A stretch of 8,863 nucleotides of DNA from an uncultured Victivallales bacterium (GCA_903834675.1 CAILKC010000466.1:1-8863); one strand, 5' to 3'. Shown: positions 1 through 4,624, counted from the first letter of the stretch. The notes: generated from the letters alone by a model not told the origin. Made by a program: numbers and translations.

Positions 1-9
1 CGAATCGAC

Positions 10-38
10 GGGGGGGACTCGGACACTGCGTCCCCCCC
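10..38. repeat. G7/C7 hairpin at left edge
   Basis: GGGGGGGAC (10-18) and GTCCCCCCC (30-38) form a perfect 9-bp inverted repeat around an 11-nt loop. There is no T run after it, so it is not a standard terminator. It lies left of an IS91-family remnant and could be an element end, but nothing in the window confirms that. Confidence 0.5.
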
Positions 39-91
39 TGGTCTCTCGACCCACCACGACGGGCAGGCCATCGACCCTCTGCGGTTCTCAG

Positions 92-124
92 ACAAGCGAA
101 CCCCTACGGAGCTGACATGCGCCC
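92..124 (+). repeat. Dispersed 33-bp repeat, copy A
   Basis: This stretch matches 4416-4448 at 31 of 33 positions in direct orientation, differing at 98/4422 and 117/4441. Its core CCTACGGAGCTGACATGCGC also matches 4058-4081 in inverted orientation (22 of 24 with flanks). It directly abuts the first recognisable codon of the IS91-type transposase remnant, so the repeat marks the left breakpoint of that remnant. Confidence 0.75.
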
Positions 125-631
125 GTGCTCACCCTGCCGGCGGAGTTGCGGGAGGCGGCCCGCAGCCGCCAGCAGGCTGTGCTCGGCGCCCTGATGCAGA
201 CAGCCGCCGAGGCCGTGCAGGCTCTGGCCCGCGACCCGAAGTATGCCGGCGACCGGCGCATCGTCAGCGCCGAGGACGGCCGGGTGACCTTCCGCTACAC
301 TGACAACCGCACTGGAAAATCACGCACCCTCACCGTCAGCGCCGAGGAGTTCCTGCGCCGCTACCTGCAGCACGTCCTGCCCAAGGGCTTCCAGCGGGTG
401 CGCTACTACGGCCTGTGGTCGCCCGCCAGTCGTCAGACCCTGCGCAGTCTGCAACTCCTCCTCGCCGCCAGTCAGCCGCAGAGCACGCTTCCGGCGCTCC
501 TCGCCAGGAGCCCAAAACCCGCACGGCCGACCTGCTGTCCGCGCTGCGGCTCGGTACACTGGCACGTCCTCGGCCGTTTCCTGCCCGCCGCCCTGTCCCC
601 GGCCTCTCCGACCAGGGGTCCGCCGTCATGA
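125..631 (+). pseudogene. IS91-family transposase remnant, catalytic core deleted
   Basis: The 168-codon frame carries two blocks typical of IS91/IS801-type Y2 (HUH) transposases (Pfam Y2_Tnp), which move DNA by rolling-circle replication. Residues 1-40 (LTLPAELREAARSRQQAVLG and following) match the segment just after the N-terminal zinc ribbon. Residues 44-103 (RRIVSAEDGRVTFRYTDNRT, then the LQHVLPKGFQRVRYYGLWSP block) match the C-terminal part. About 140 residues that normally lie between them, with the His-rich HPHxH-like motif and the YLxRY tyrosines, are absent, but the frame is kept. The join is at about 246-258, where CCGGCG occurs twice with one base between. The N-terminal zinc ribbon is also missing; a lone CPRC (138-141) lies near the C-terminus. 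The GTG at 125 is only where the surviving frame begins. Full-length family members are near 300-400 residues. It cannot be an active transposase. Confidence 0.8.
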
Positions 632-852
632 GCCGCCGCTGGCACGTCACCATTCTCTTCCAGGCCAGGATCGTCGCGAGTCCAGCGCCCCCTCGGTCAC
701 GCCCCCTCACGCCCGCGCACGGCACGGGACCCCTCCAACCGGCTCTCCAGGCACCCGCCATGACCCCGCGCCAGCTCCCCAGCCGCTCGCCAAACCCTTG
801 CCTTTACCATGTCCCAACTCTACTGTAGCTCCTGTTGGGGCCGGGACTTCGG
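632..852. other. Non-coding stretch after the IS91 remnant
   Basis: No convincing gene is seen. The C-rich composition continues from the transposase remnant, and this may be the rest of that element's right end. It holds a small hairpin, CCCAAC (813-818) with GTTGGG (834-839), around a 15-nt loop. IS91-type ends carry small hairpins, but I cannot match this one to a known terminus. Confidence 0.4.
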
Positions 853-922
853 GCGCAATCCCCAAGCCCCGCGAAGGGCTTAGTTCAACCCAGATTGCGC
901 GGCGGCGCTACGCCGCGCAATC
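853..922 (+). repeat. Competing hairpins before the DUF4160 gene
   Basis: GATTGCGCGGCG (893-904) and CGCCGCGCAATC (911-922) form a perfect 12-bp stem with a 6-nt loop. The first eight bases of its left arm (893-900) can pair instead with GCGCAATC at 853-860, enclosing an inner AAGCCC/GGGCTT hairpin (864-869 with 876-881). The two folds exclude each other. The right arm runs directly into codons homologous to the DUF4160 N-terminus. There is no U-tract, so this is not an evident attenuator. It may be a dispersed palindrome or element end that landed at the start of the gene. Confidence 0.6.
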
Positions 923-952
923 TCTGACTCGTTCTATGGTGTCCTCATCCGG

Positions 953-1186
953 ATGTTCTTCCGGGACTCAGAGAAGCATCACGCGCCGCACATCCACGCT
1001 GAGTACCAAGGGAAGGTGGCGGTCTACGCGATTGCCGATGGTGCAGTGCTGGCCGACGAGATTCCCGCGACAAAACACAAACTGGTTGTCGCCTGGATCG
1101 AGATCCATCGCGACGATCTCCTGGCCGACTGGGAACTTGCGGTGAACGGCAGCAGGCCGTTCCAGATCAAAGGACTCGATCAATGA
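953..1186 (+). CDS. DUF4160 family protein, N-terminus probably disrupted
   Basis: The 77-residue frame contains the DUF4160 signature: MFFRDSEKHHAPHIHAEYQG followed by KVAVYAIADGAVLADEIP and a C-terminal W-E-x-A-x-x-G segment. DUF4160 proteins are small, occur next to DUF2442 genes, and have no firmly established activity; a toxin-antitoxin-like role is often proposed. Family members usually begin about 12 residues earlier with a sequence like MPxISxFYGIxI. Here the codons for ISDSFYGVLIR are present in frame (920-952) but no ATG, GTG or TTG precedes them. The frame instead enters the hairpin at 911-922 and meets a stop at 881. ATG 953 is thus the only usual start and has no clear ribosome binding site. 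The gene overlaps DUF2442 by ATGA. It may be expressed truncated, start at a non-standard codon, or be inactive. Confidence 0.8.
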   Translation: MFFRDSEKHHAPHIHAEYQGKVAVYAIADGAVLADEIPATKHKLVVAWIEIHRDDLLADWELAVNGSRPFQIKGLDQ

Positions 1187-1479
1187 TCATCACGGAAGTC
1201 CATGCCGAGGACGACTGGGTGCTGGGGGTCGTTTCGGACGATGGCCGGACGGGCAGCTTCGACGTCAAACCCTACCTCGGATATGAGGCGTTCGAGGCAC
1301 TACGAGACTTGCGCGAATTCTCGAGGGTATCGAGCGGTGGCTACTTCATCGAATGGGCTTGCGGCGCGGATCTGTCCGCGGACACCATTGAGGCCAGATG
1401 GCAGATGGAGACACGGACGATCGGGGGCCGGAAGGCCAACAGACCGCTTCAGGGGACGCTCCTCGGATCGCGCCCCTGA
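1183..1479 (+). CDS. DUF2442 family protein (cassette partner)
   Basis: The 98-residue protein matches DUF2442 over residues 1 to about 74: an N-terminal V-x-x-x-x-D-x-x-L element, then FDVKPYLGYEAFEALRDLRE, a YFIEWACGADLSADTIE block and an RW near the end. The domain is small and found beside DUF4160; the pair is thought to act together, but its biochemistry is not settled. Its ATG overlaps the DUF4160 stop (ATGA), which indicates translational coupling. From about residue 85 the frame reads into the attC site at 1434-1494. This gives the tail ANRPLQGTLLGSRP and places the TGA inside the attC stem. Such read-through tails are common in integron cassette ORFs, so residues after about 74 are probably not part of the fold. 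Confidence 0.85.
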   Translation: MIITEVHAEDDWVLGVVSDDGRTGSFDVKPYLGYEAFEALRDLREFSRVSSGGYFIEWACGADLSADTIEARWQMETRTIGGRKANRPLQGTLLGSRP

Positions 1480-1494
1480 GCGCCGCCGTTAGGC
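1434..1494 (+). other. Probable integron attC recombination site
   Basis: The 3' core is GTTAGGC (1488-1494), a full match to the R' consensus GTTRRRY. The 5' core GGCCAAC (1434-1440) fits RYYYAAC at 6 of 7 positions. Between them CGCTTCAGGGG (1445-1455) pairs with CCCCTGAGCG (1473-1482), leaving T1449 unpaired in the left arm. This is the usual attC layout: L''/L' stem, single extrahelical base in L'', and unpaired spacers (CGCC side 1483-1487). Total length is 61 bp, within the normal range of about 55-150. The site lies just after the DUF2442 gene in the usual cassette orientation. No integrase gene and no second attC is visible here. Confidence 0.8.
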
Positions 1495-1532
1495 GTTGCC
1501 ACGCGTAGTCACCCCCACAGACATTCCTCTCA

Positions 1533-2600
1533 ATGAACAAGACCCTAATCCTGTTACTCCCCGTTTCTGTGACACTGCCTGCACAGGAGCTCCTACTCCA
1601 ACCCCGGGTGGTGCAGGAAGCGCACGGCTACAACTCGTGGCCGATGATTCAGGCCATCGGAGAGAAGCTGGTCTGCGTTTACAGCCGGGGCTCGGGGCAC
1701 ACGATCGGTGAAGACGCCCGCGCCGTTTACGCGCGCACCTCCACGGACGGCGGAAAAACGTGGACAGCGGAAACGATGATCGCCAACACGCCGGGCTACG
1801 GCGATGTCGCCGTCGGAAAGGGGCTGGATTCCACCGGGGCGATGCTCCTCTGGGTGCGTCGAGTCGGAAAAGAGCGGTACCACGACCTCTACCGCACCAC
1901 GGATGGCGTGACGTTCACCCTCGTGGCGACGCCGAAGCTTGCCGTGCGCCCCATGCAGATCACCGACGTTCTTTCGGTTCCCACAGTCGGGCTCATGGCG
2001 CTGTGGTTCGCCGGAGACTATGGGGATAAGCCGACGAACGGGTGGGGCACCATGGTCAGCAGTGACAACGGTGCCACCTGGGTCCAGACCCCCATCGAGT
2101 CCGGGCTGGTCAAAGCGCAGTGGCCGACCGAGCCTGCGGCAGTTTATCTCGGCGATGGCAGGATTCTCGCCATCGGCCGGAATGAGGTGGGAGACGCTCA
2201 ATTCCAACTGACCTCAACAGACTACGGCAAGACGTGGATGCGCGCGCCAACCAACATCGGCGACGTCATGGCCTCCACACCGACCTTCATCCTCGAGGCC
2301 AAGACCGGTTTGCTGAGCCACTATTACTTTCATCGTGGCGCGGGCGTGCTTCGGCGTCGGGTCGTCGATCCAGAGCGCGTGTTCAGCCACCCGCTGAACT
2401 GGCCGGTCTCTGAGCCGGTTGCCGAGGCGAGCAAGATCCCGTTCGATGCAGGCAACGCCAACGCCACCGTGATCGGTGACATGCACTACATCTCCTTTTA
2501 CTCCGGTAAGGCTCCTGACACGGGCATCCTAGTATCTGTGCTCCCGGCGCCGACTGCTGGTAATTCTCCCCTCAGCCATCGCGTCCCAGAGAGCCACTGA
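1533..2600 (+). CDS. Secreted sialidase-like Asp-box (BNR) protein
   Basis: The 355-residue protein starts with a short signal peptide (MNKTLILLLPVSVTLPAQ, likely cleaved near residue 17). Three good Asp-boxes, S-x-D-x-G-x-x-W, lie at 70-77 (STDGGKTW), 176-183 (SSDNGATW) and 228-235 (STDYGKTW), with a degenerate one near 122-128. These mark a six-bladed sialidase/neuraminidase-like propeller. A segment at 199-218 (TEPAAVYLGDGRILAIGRNE) resembles the conserved E-P-x-x-x-x-L-x-D-G-R-x-x-x-x-x-R region of exo-sialidase-like proteins. The catalytic set cannot be assigned without alignment, so true sialidase activity is not shown; other glycosidases and binding proteins share the fold. The last 20 or so residues look like a non-family tail. 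ATG 1533 lies 38 bp after the attC and has no obvious Shine-Dalgarno sequence. The gene may be the next cassette, but no attC follows it. Confidence 0.8.
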   Translation: MNKTLILLLPVSVTLPAQELLLQPRVVQEAHGYNSWPMIQAIGEKLVCVYSRGSGHTIGEDARAVYARTSTDGGKTWTAETMIANTPGYGDVAVGKGLDSTGAMLLWVRRVGKERYHDLYRTTDGVTFTLVATPKLAVRPMQITDVLSVPTVGLMALWFAGDYGDKPTNGWGTMVSSDNGATWVQTPIESGLVKAQWPTEPAAVYLGDGRILAIGRNEVGDAQFQLTSTDYGKTWMRAPTNIGDVMASTPTFILEAKTGLLSHYYFHRGAGVLRRRVVDPERVFSHPLNWPVSEPVAEASKIPFDAGNANATVIGDMHYISFYSGKAPDTGILVSVLPAPTAGNSPLSHRVPESH

Positions 2601-2608
2601 AGCTCCAA

Positions 2609-2666
2609 GAGCCATGTCGCGGTACTCCACGGACTGACACGGACGGGACACGCACAGACATGGCTC
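2609..2666. repeat. 10-bp inverted repeat after the sialidase-like gene
   Basis: GAGCCATGTC (2609-2618) and GACATGGCTC (2657-2666) pair perfectly around a 38-nt loop that contains CACGGAC-like repeats. It begins 8 bp after the stop at 2600. There is no T run, so it is at best a transcript-protecting stem; a repeat remnant is as likely. Confidence 0.45.
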
Positions 2667-2693
2667 GCGCGCTGGCGGGACAACAAGAAAAGA

Positions 2694-2957
2694 CGACCTG
2701 TGCAATAAGGATGGGCCGAGGTATTCAGCCCCAAAGGGGCGCTCTATACCAGCCCAGGGCAACGCCCTGGGTACCAGTTCACCCCACAGTTTGAGCCCTG
2801 AAGGGGCGGCCTATGCGACCTCAGCGCGAACCGAGGGCAGATAGCTCGCCCCTACAGGGCTCAAACCCATAACTATCCTATTCCCAGGGCGTTGCCCTGG
2901 GCTGGTATGGCCGCGCGCCTTCAGCGCTCCAGGCGGACATCCTTATTGCACAGGTCG
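2694..2957. mobile_element. 264-bp fold-back (MITE-like) element
   Basis: The ends are perfect 20-bp inverted repeats: CGACCTGTGCAATAAGGATG at 2694-2713 and its complement at 2938-2957. Two further arm pairs are nested inside: 2744-2771 with 2883-2910 (27 of 28 bases) and 2789-2807 with 2848-2866 (18 of 19). The spacers are near equal (17 and 16 nt) and the centre is 40 nt (2808-2847). Each 28-nt arm contains its own palindrome, CCCAGGGC-3 nt-GCCCTGGG. The element could fold along most of its length. I find no target duplication by eye and no ORF of its own, so mobility is inferred from structure only. Its right end supplies the stop codon of the truncated gene at 2943-3179. Confidence 0.75.
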
Positions 2958-3179
2958 ATAAATTTCGTCAGGGATGACCACCGCACCGCCGGAACCGGTG
3001 TATCCGGTGATGGTCCTTTGGCCGTAACGGGTCGTGTAAGTGAAATCCAGGGCTTGCACGGCGGCGGGCAGCATCAACAGAAACAATAACGGCAACAACC
3101 GTATGACCCTGGAGATTCGCGAACACCGGGCCATCGGTTTCGGGCAGGCGTTAGTCGTAGCGGCGGTTCTGGCGGTCAT
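2943..3179 (-). pseudogene. Truncated BspA-like leucine-rich-repeat secreted protein
   Basis: From ATG 3179 the 78-residue product has a long basic N-region, a hydrophobic core and a signal-peptidase site (RLLPLLFLLMLPAAVQA, cleavage near residue 43). It then has FTYTTRYGQRTITGYTGSGG and AVVIPDEI. This is the usual start of the BspA/TpLRR-type repeat proteins (FTYTTNNGTITITGYTG...IPxxI) common in PVC genomes, which are normally several hundred residues and extracellular. The next codons enter the terminal repeat of the fold-back element (YRPVQ, then TAA), so all leucine-rich repeats are missing. No continuation is seen beyond the element at 2693 and leftward. I chose ATG 3179 over ATG 3215 because GAGAGGG sits 6 nt before it. 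The gene is probably inactive. Confidence 0.7.
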
Positions 3180-3331
3180 GGTTTTCCCTCTCTCTTCTTC
3201 AGTTGGCACCACCATGGTGCCATGGTTGAGTGGAGGTTCTCCCTCGCCCCCTTTGGAGCGGAGTGCGGCACCAAGCCCTCAGCAAATGCCGACGTACACT
3301 CGCAACTTCGGCGCTCCCGTTTCCGCCTCAA

Positions 3332-3405
3332 CTCGCAACCGTTCGCTCACCAACGGCGCGCCCCTGATGCCAATCTGGCTAGATTCGTGAGCGAACTGTT
3401 GCGAG
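3332..3405. repeat. 19-bp inverted repeat
   Basis: CTCGCAACCGTTCGCTCAC (3332-3350) matches the complement of 3387-3405 at 18 of 19 bases, with a 36-nt loop. The total length of 74 nt and long arms resemble a small palindromic repeat unit. ACTCGCAAC also occurs just upstream at 3299-3307. Confidence 0.65.
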
Positions 3406-3466
3406 AGCGTGCGACAGGGCCATTCGATTCTACTACACTCGACTCTTTCACCACAGAGGACACAGC

Positions 3467-3535
3467 GCGGGCTTTGCCCGCAACCCAAGCGGGGACCGGT
3501 CCCCGCACCCCTGCTGGAGGGACGCCTCCCTCCAG
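3467..3535. repeat. Array of three perfect hairpins at 7-nt spacing
   Basis: GCGGGC-TTT-GCCCGC (3467-3481), the complete palindrome GCGGGGACCGGTCCCCGC (3489-3506) and CTGGAGGGA-CGCC-TCCCTCCAG (3514-3535) follow one another. The two gaps, AACCCAA and ACCCCTG, are both 7 nt. The stems are unrelated in sequence but each is perfect. No T run follows, so termination is not obvious. Confidence 0.7.
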
Positions 3536-3614
3536 ACCCCCCGGACTTCTGATACTCCGAGGTACGACCAAGGCGCTGCCACCGATGGCAGGACCAACAT
3601 CCAGGCGGTAAGAT

Positions 3615-3660
3615 GGCACCCTCTCCCTCAACCAACCACGGAATGAAAAGAGAGGGTACC
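3615..3660 (+). promoter_or_regulatory. Hairpin covering a ribosome binding site
   Basis: GGCACCCTCTC (3615-3625) pairs with GAGAGGGTACC (3650-3660) at 10 of 11 positions. The right arm contains the Shine-Dalgarno sequence GAGAGGG, 4 nt before ATG 3661. When folded, the site would be masked. Masked ribosome binding sites are a known way of limiting translation of transposase genes. Confidence 0.5.
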
Positions 3661-3871
3661 ATGCGGGAACTAATGGAACTATACGGCGGCCAAATCGCGG
3701 GAGCAATCAGCGGCTGGGATCGGGCAGCTGCCGCAAATCATCCGGTCGTTTCCCCGGCTTGCTCTGCGGTGCATACTTCCATTCCAGAGATGGGCACGTC
3801 GGGGCCGCCGCTGGGAAAAGGGCGACGCGGAGGCTGCGCTGAAGGTGGCCATGCAGGTAGGGCCTAGCACC
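3661..3871 (+). pseudogene. Decayed mobile-element-type gene, both ends only
   Basis: ATG 3661 opens MRELMELYGGQIAGAISGWD, which resembles the N-terminus of a family of roughly 400-residue proteins (Y-G-x-x-I-x-G-x-I-S-G-x-D-R) often seen on mobile elements; I recall it only loosely and give no family name. After residue 21 frame 1 loses this character and stops at 3867. Frame 2 gives a plausible protein end from about 3728: LPQIIRSFPRLALRCILPFQ, then RWARRGRRWEKGDAEAALKV, ending AMQVGPSTN at a TAA (3869-3871). That frame has no start of its own. The simplest reading is a gene that lost its middle and shifted frame, leaving both ends. It has a masked ribosome binding site before it and a terminator after it. 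The family name and the link between the two parts are uncertain. Confidence 0.35.
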
Positions 3872-3914
3872 AACTAAGGCGTTGATGCCCACGTCATGGG
3901 TTGCGGGTGGGTTT

Positions 3915-3954
3915 AGAGCCGGTGCTCGAAGGAGTGCCGGCTCTTCTGTTTCTT
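3915..3954 (+). terminator. Rho-independent terminator
   Basis: In RNA, AGAGCCGGUGCUC (3915-3927) pairs over all 13 positions with GAGUGCCGGCUCU (3932-3944), using two G-U pairs, around a GAAG tetraloop. It is followed by the U-rich tract UCUGUUUCUU. It lies 43 bp after the stop at 3871 and would end transcription from the small unit at 3661. Confidence 0.75.
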
Positions 3955-4057
3955 GGCGGCGCGGGGCTGAACTTTCCAGCGCCGAGATCAAGGGTCCGGC
4001 GCCGCAGCAAAGTGCACAGGTATGCACTCGCCGCCATCCCCGCAGGACGGCAGCCGC

Positions 4058-4081
4058 ACGGGCGCAGGTCAGTTCCGTAGG
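4058..4081 (-). repeat. Dispersed repeat, copy B (inverted)
   Basis: The complement reads CCTACGGAACTGACCTGCGC followed by CCGT and matches copy A at 22 of 24 positions. With copy C (4416-4448) it brackets a 391-bp segment in inverted orientation. Confidence 0.7.
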
Positions 4082-4112
4082 TGGTGACACCTCAGGTCCT
4101 GGGGTTCAGGAA

Positions 4113-4176
4113 ACGGCGAGACGGCGAGACGGAGAAACGGCGACTGGAGGAGACGGACAGGGAGACTGGCGGAGAG
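4113..4176. repeat. Degenerate 8-bp tandem repeat, purine-rich
   Basis: About eight units of consensus ACGGCGAG run in register: ACGGCGAG twice, then ACGGAGAA, ACGGCGAC, TGGAGGAG, ACGGACAG and two weaker units. T is nearly absent from this strand. GGGTTCAGG flanks the tract on both sides (4102-4110 and 4184-4192). Confidence 0.6.
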
Positions 4177-4285
4177 GAAAACAGGGTTCAGGGTCAGCCA
4201 AGCCCCCGGCTGGTGCCGGACCTACCGGAATGAGACGTGCCGGCGCGGGTCCCATTCCGCTCCGGCCGGTACGCGCCGGATCGCC

Positions 4286-4337
4286 TGGAGGGCGGCCCTG
4301 CGTGGCCGCCGCGGCGCCGACGCAGCGGCGCCCTCCA
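4286..4337. repeat. 52-nt GC-rich hairpin
   Basis: TGGAGGGCG (4286-4294) pairs with CGCCCTCCA (4329-4337). Inside it CTGCGT (4298-4303) pairs with ACGCAG (4320-4325), with further G/C pairing in the centre. It is one unit in the repeat cluster before the large beta-helix gene. Confidence 0.65.
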
Positions 4338-4338
4338 A

Positions 4339-4370
4339 CGCCCTTCGTCCGCCGCGGCGGACGAGGGGCG
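4339..4370. repeat. 32-nt near-perfect palindrome
   Basis: The sequence is self-complementary over 16 pairs with one T/G exception (4344/4365). The inner 20 bp (4345-4364, TCGTCCGCCGCGGCGGACGA) are perfect. It begins 1 nt after the hairpin ending at 4337. It could bind a dimeric protein or extrude as a cruciform; no function can be read from sequence. Confidence 0.7.
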
Positions 4371-4415
4371 GAAGGGGAAGCGCTTGGGGTCATACGAGGT
4401 TGATGCAAGTCTCCT

Positions 4416-4448
4416 ACAAGCAAACCCCTACGGAGCTGACTTGCGCCC
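4416..4448 (+). repeat. Dispersed repeat, copy C
   Basis: It shares 31 of 33 bases with copy A (92-124) in the same orientation, more than 4 kb away. It lies in the leader of the beta-helix gene. The frame of that gene is open across it, but the repeat is not part of the protein if ATG 4625 is the start. Confidence 0.75.
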
Positions 4449-4514
4449 CAGCCGCGCCCTGCGGCTTGAACCGTGTGCGGGCTCGCTGTAGTGTCTCCCG
4501 GCGGGAGGAATACG

Positions 4515-4595
4515 ATGAGGGCCCCGACGCATCGAGTCAGCACGGCACTCAGCCGGAACTTCTTTCCCCCATCGGCACCCGAAATATCGGCCTGA
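4515..4595 (+). CDS. Possible leader ORF, 26 residues
   Basis: ATG 4515 follows a strong Shine-Dalgarno sequence (GGAGG, 4504-4508) at about 6 nt spacing and encodes 26 residues (MRAPTHRVSTALSRNFFPPS, then APEISA) before TGA 4593-4595. It ends 29 nt before the start of the beta-helix gene, in another frame. The Shine-Dalgarno sequence overlaps a small stem, CTCCC-GGC-GGGAG. No family is recognised. It could be a leader peptide, or this could be an old N-terminus cut off by a frameshift. Confidence 0.3.
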   Translation: MRAPTHRVSTALSRNFFPPSAPEISA

Positions 4596-4624
4596 TTCGG
4601 CAGGCCCATCAGGAAAAGACGTCC

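Larger units (their letters stand above)
3205..3614. other. Repeat-rich intergenic region, no gene seen
   Basis: No frame here has family-like sequence. It holds GGCACC/GGTGCC (3205-3221), a 19-bp inverted repeat (3332-3405), a motif TTCACCACAGAGGACACAG (3447-3465) of a kind I recall as dispersed in planctomycete and verrucomicrobial genomes, and a triple hairpin array (3467-3535). The promoter of the minus-strand gene ending at 2943 should lie in its left part, but I see no clear -35/-10 pair. Confidence 0.5.

Noticed and set aside
415..828. 137-codon plus-strand frame over the IS91 remnant and beyond
   Set aside because: It overlaps the recognisable transposase frame and its product is Pro/Arg-rich without family features, as expected from a shadow in GC-rich DNA.
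853..900. tRNA-like fold (closing stem 853-860/893-900 and a TTCAA segment)
   Set aside because: No CCA-type end, anticodon arm or D arm can be drawn, and the closing stem competes with a longer perfect hairpin.
883..937. Possible second attC: GTTCAAC (883-889), perfect stem, GTTCTAT (931-937)
   Set aside because: The left core fits RYYYAAC, but GTTCTAT fails GTTRRRY at two positions, the stem has no unpaired base, and the spacers are very unequal. The right core is also explained as DUF4160 codons.
1593..2207. 204-codon minus-strand frame inside the sialidase-like gene
   Set aside because: The plus strand carries a signal peptide and three Asp-boxes; the minus product shows no domain.
2694..2957. 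CRISPR-like reading of the repeated CCCAGGGC palindromes
   Set aside because: Only two copies, in inverted orientation, nested symmetrically in a fold-back element rather than in regular direct spacing.
3225..3231. GTTGAGT, a match to the attC core GTTRRRY
   Set aside because: No partner core or stem at a suitable distance; a 7-mer with this much degeneracy occurs by chance.
4466..4494. TTGAAC-17 nt-TAGTGT as a promoter for the beta-helix gene
   Set aside because: Only 4 of 6 and 3 of 6 matches to sigma-70 boxes in a GC-rich genome of unknown promoter type.
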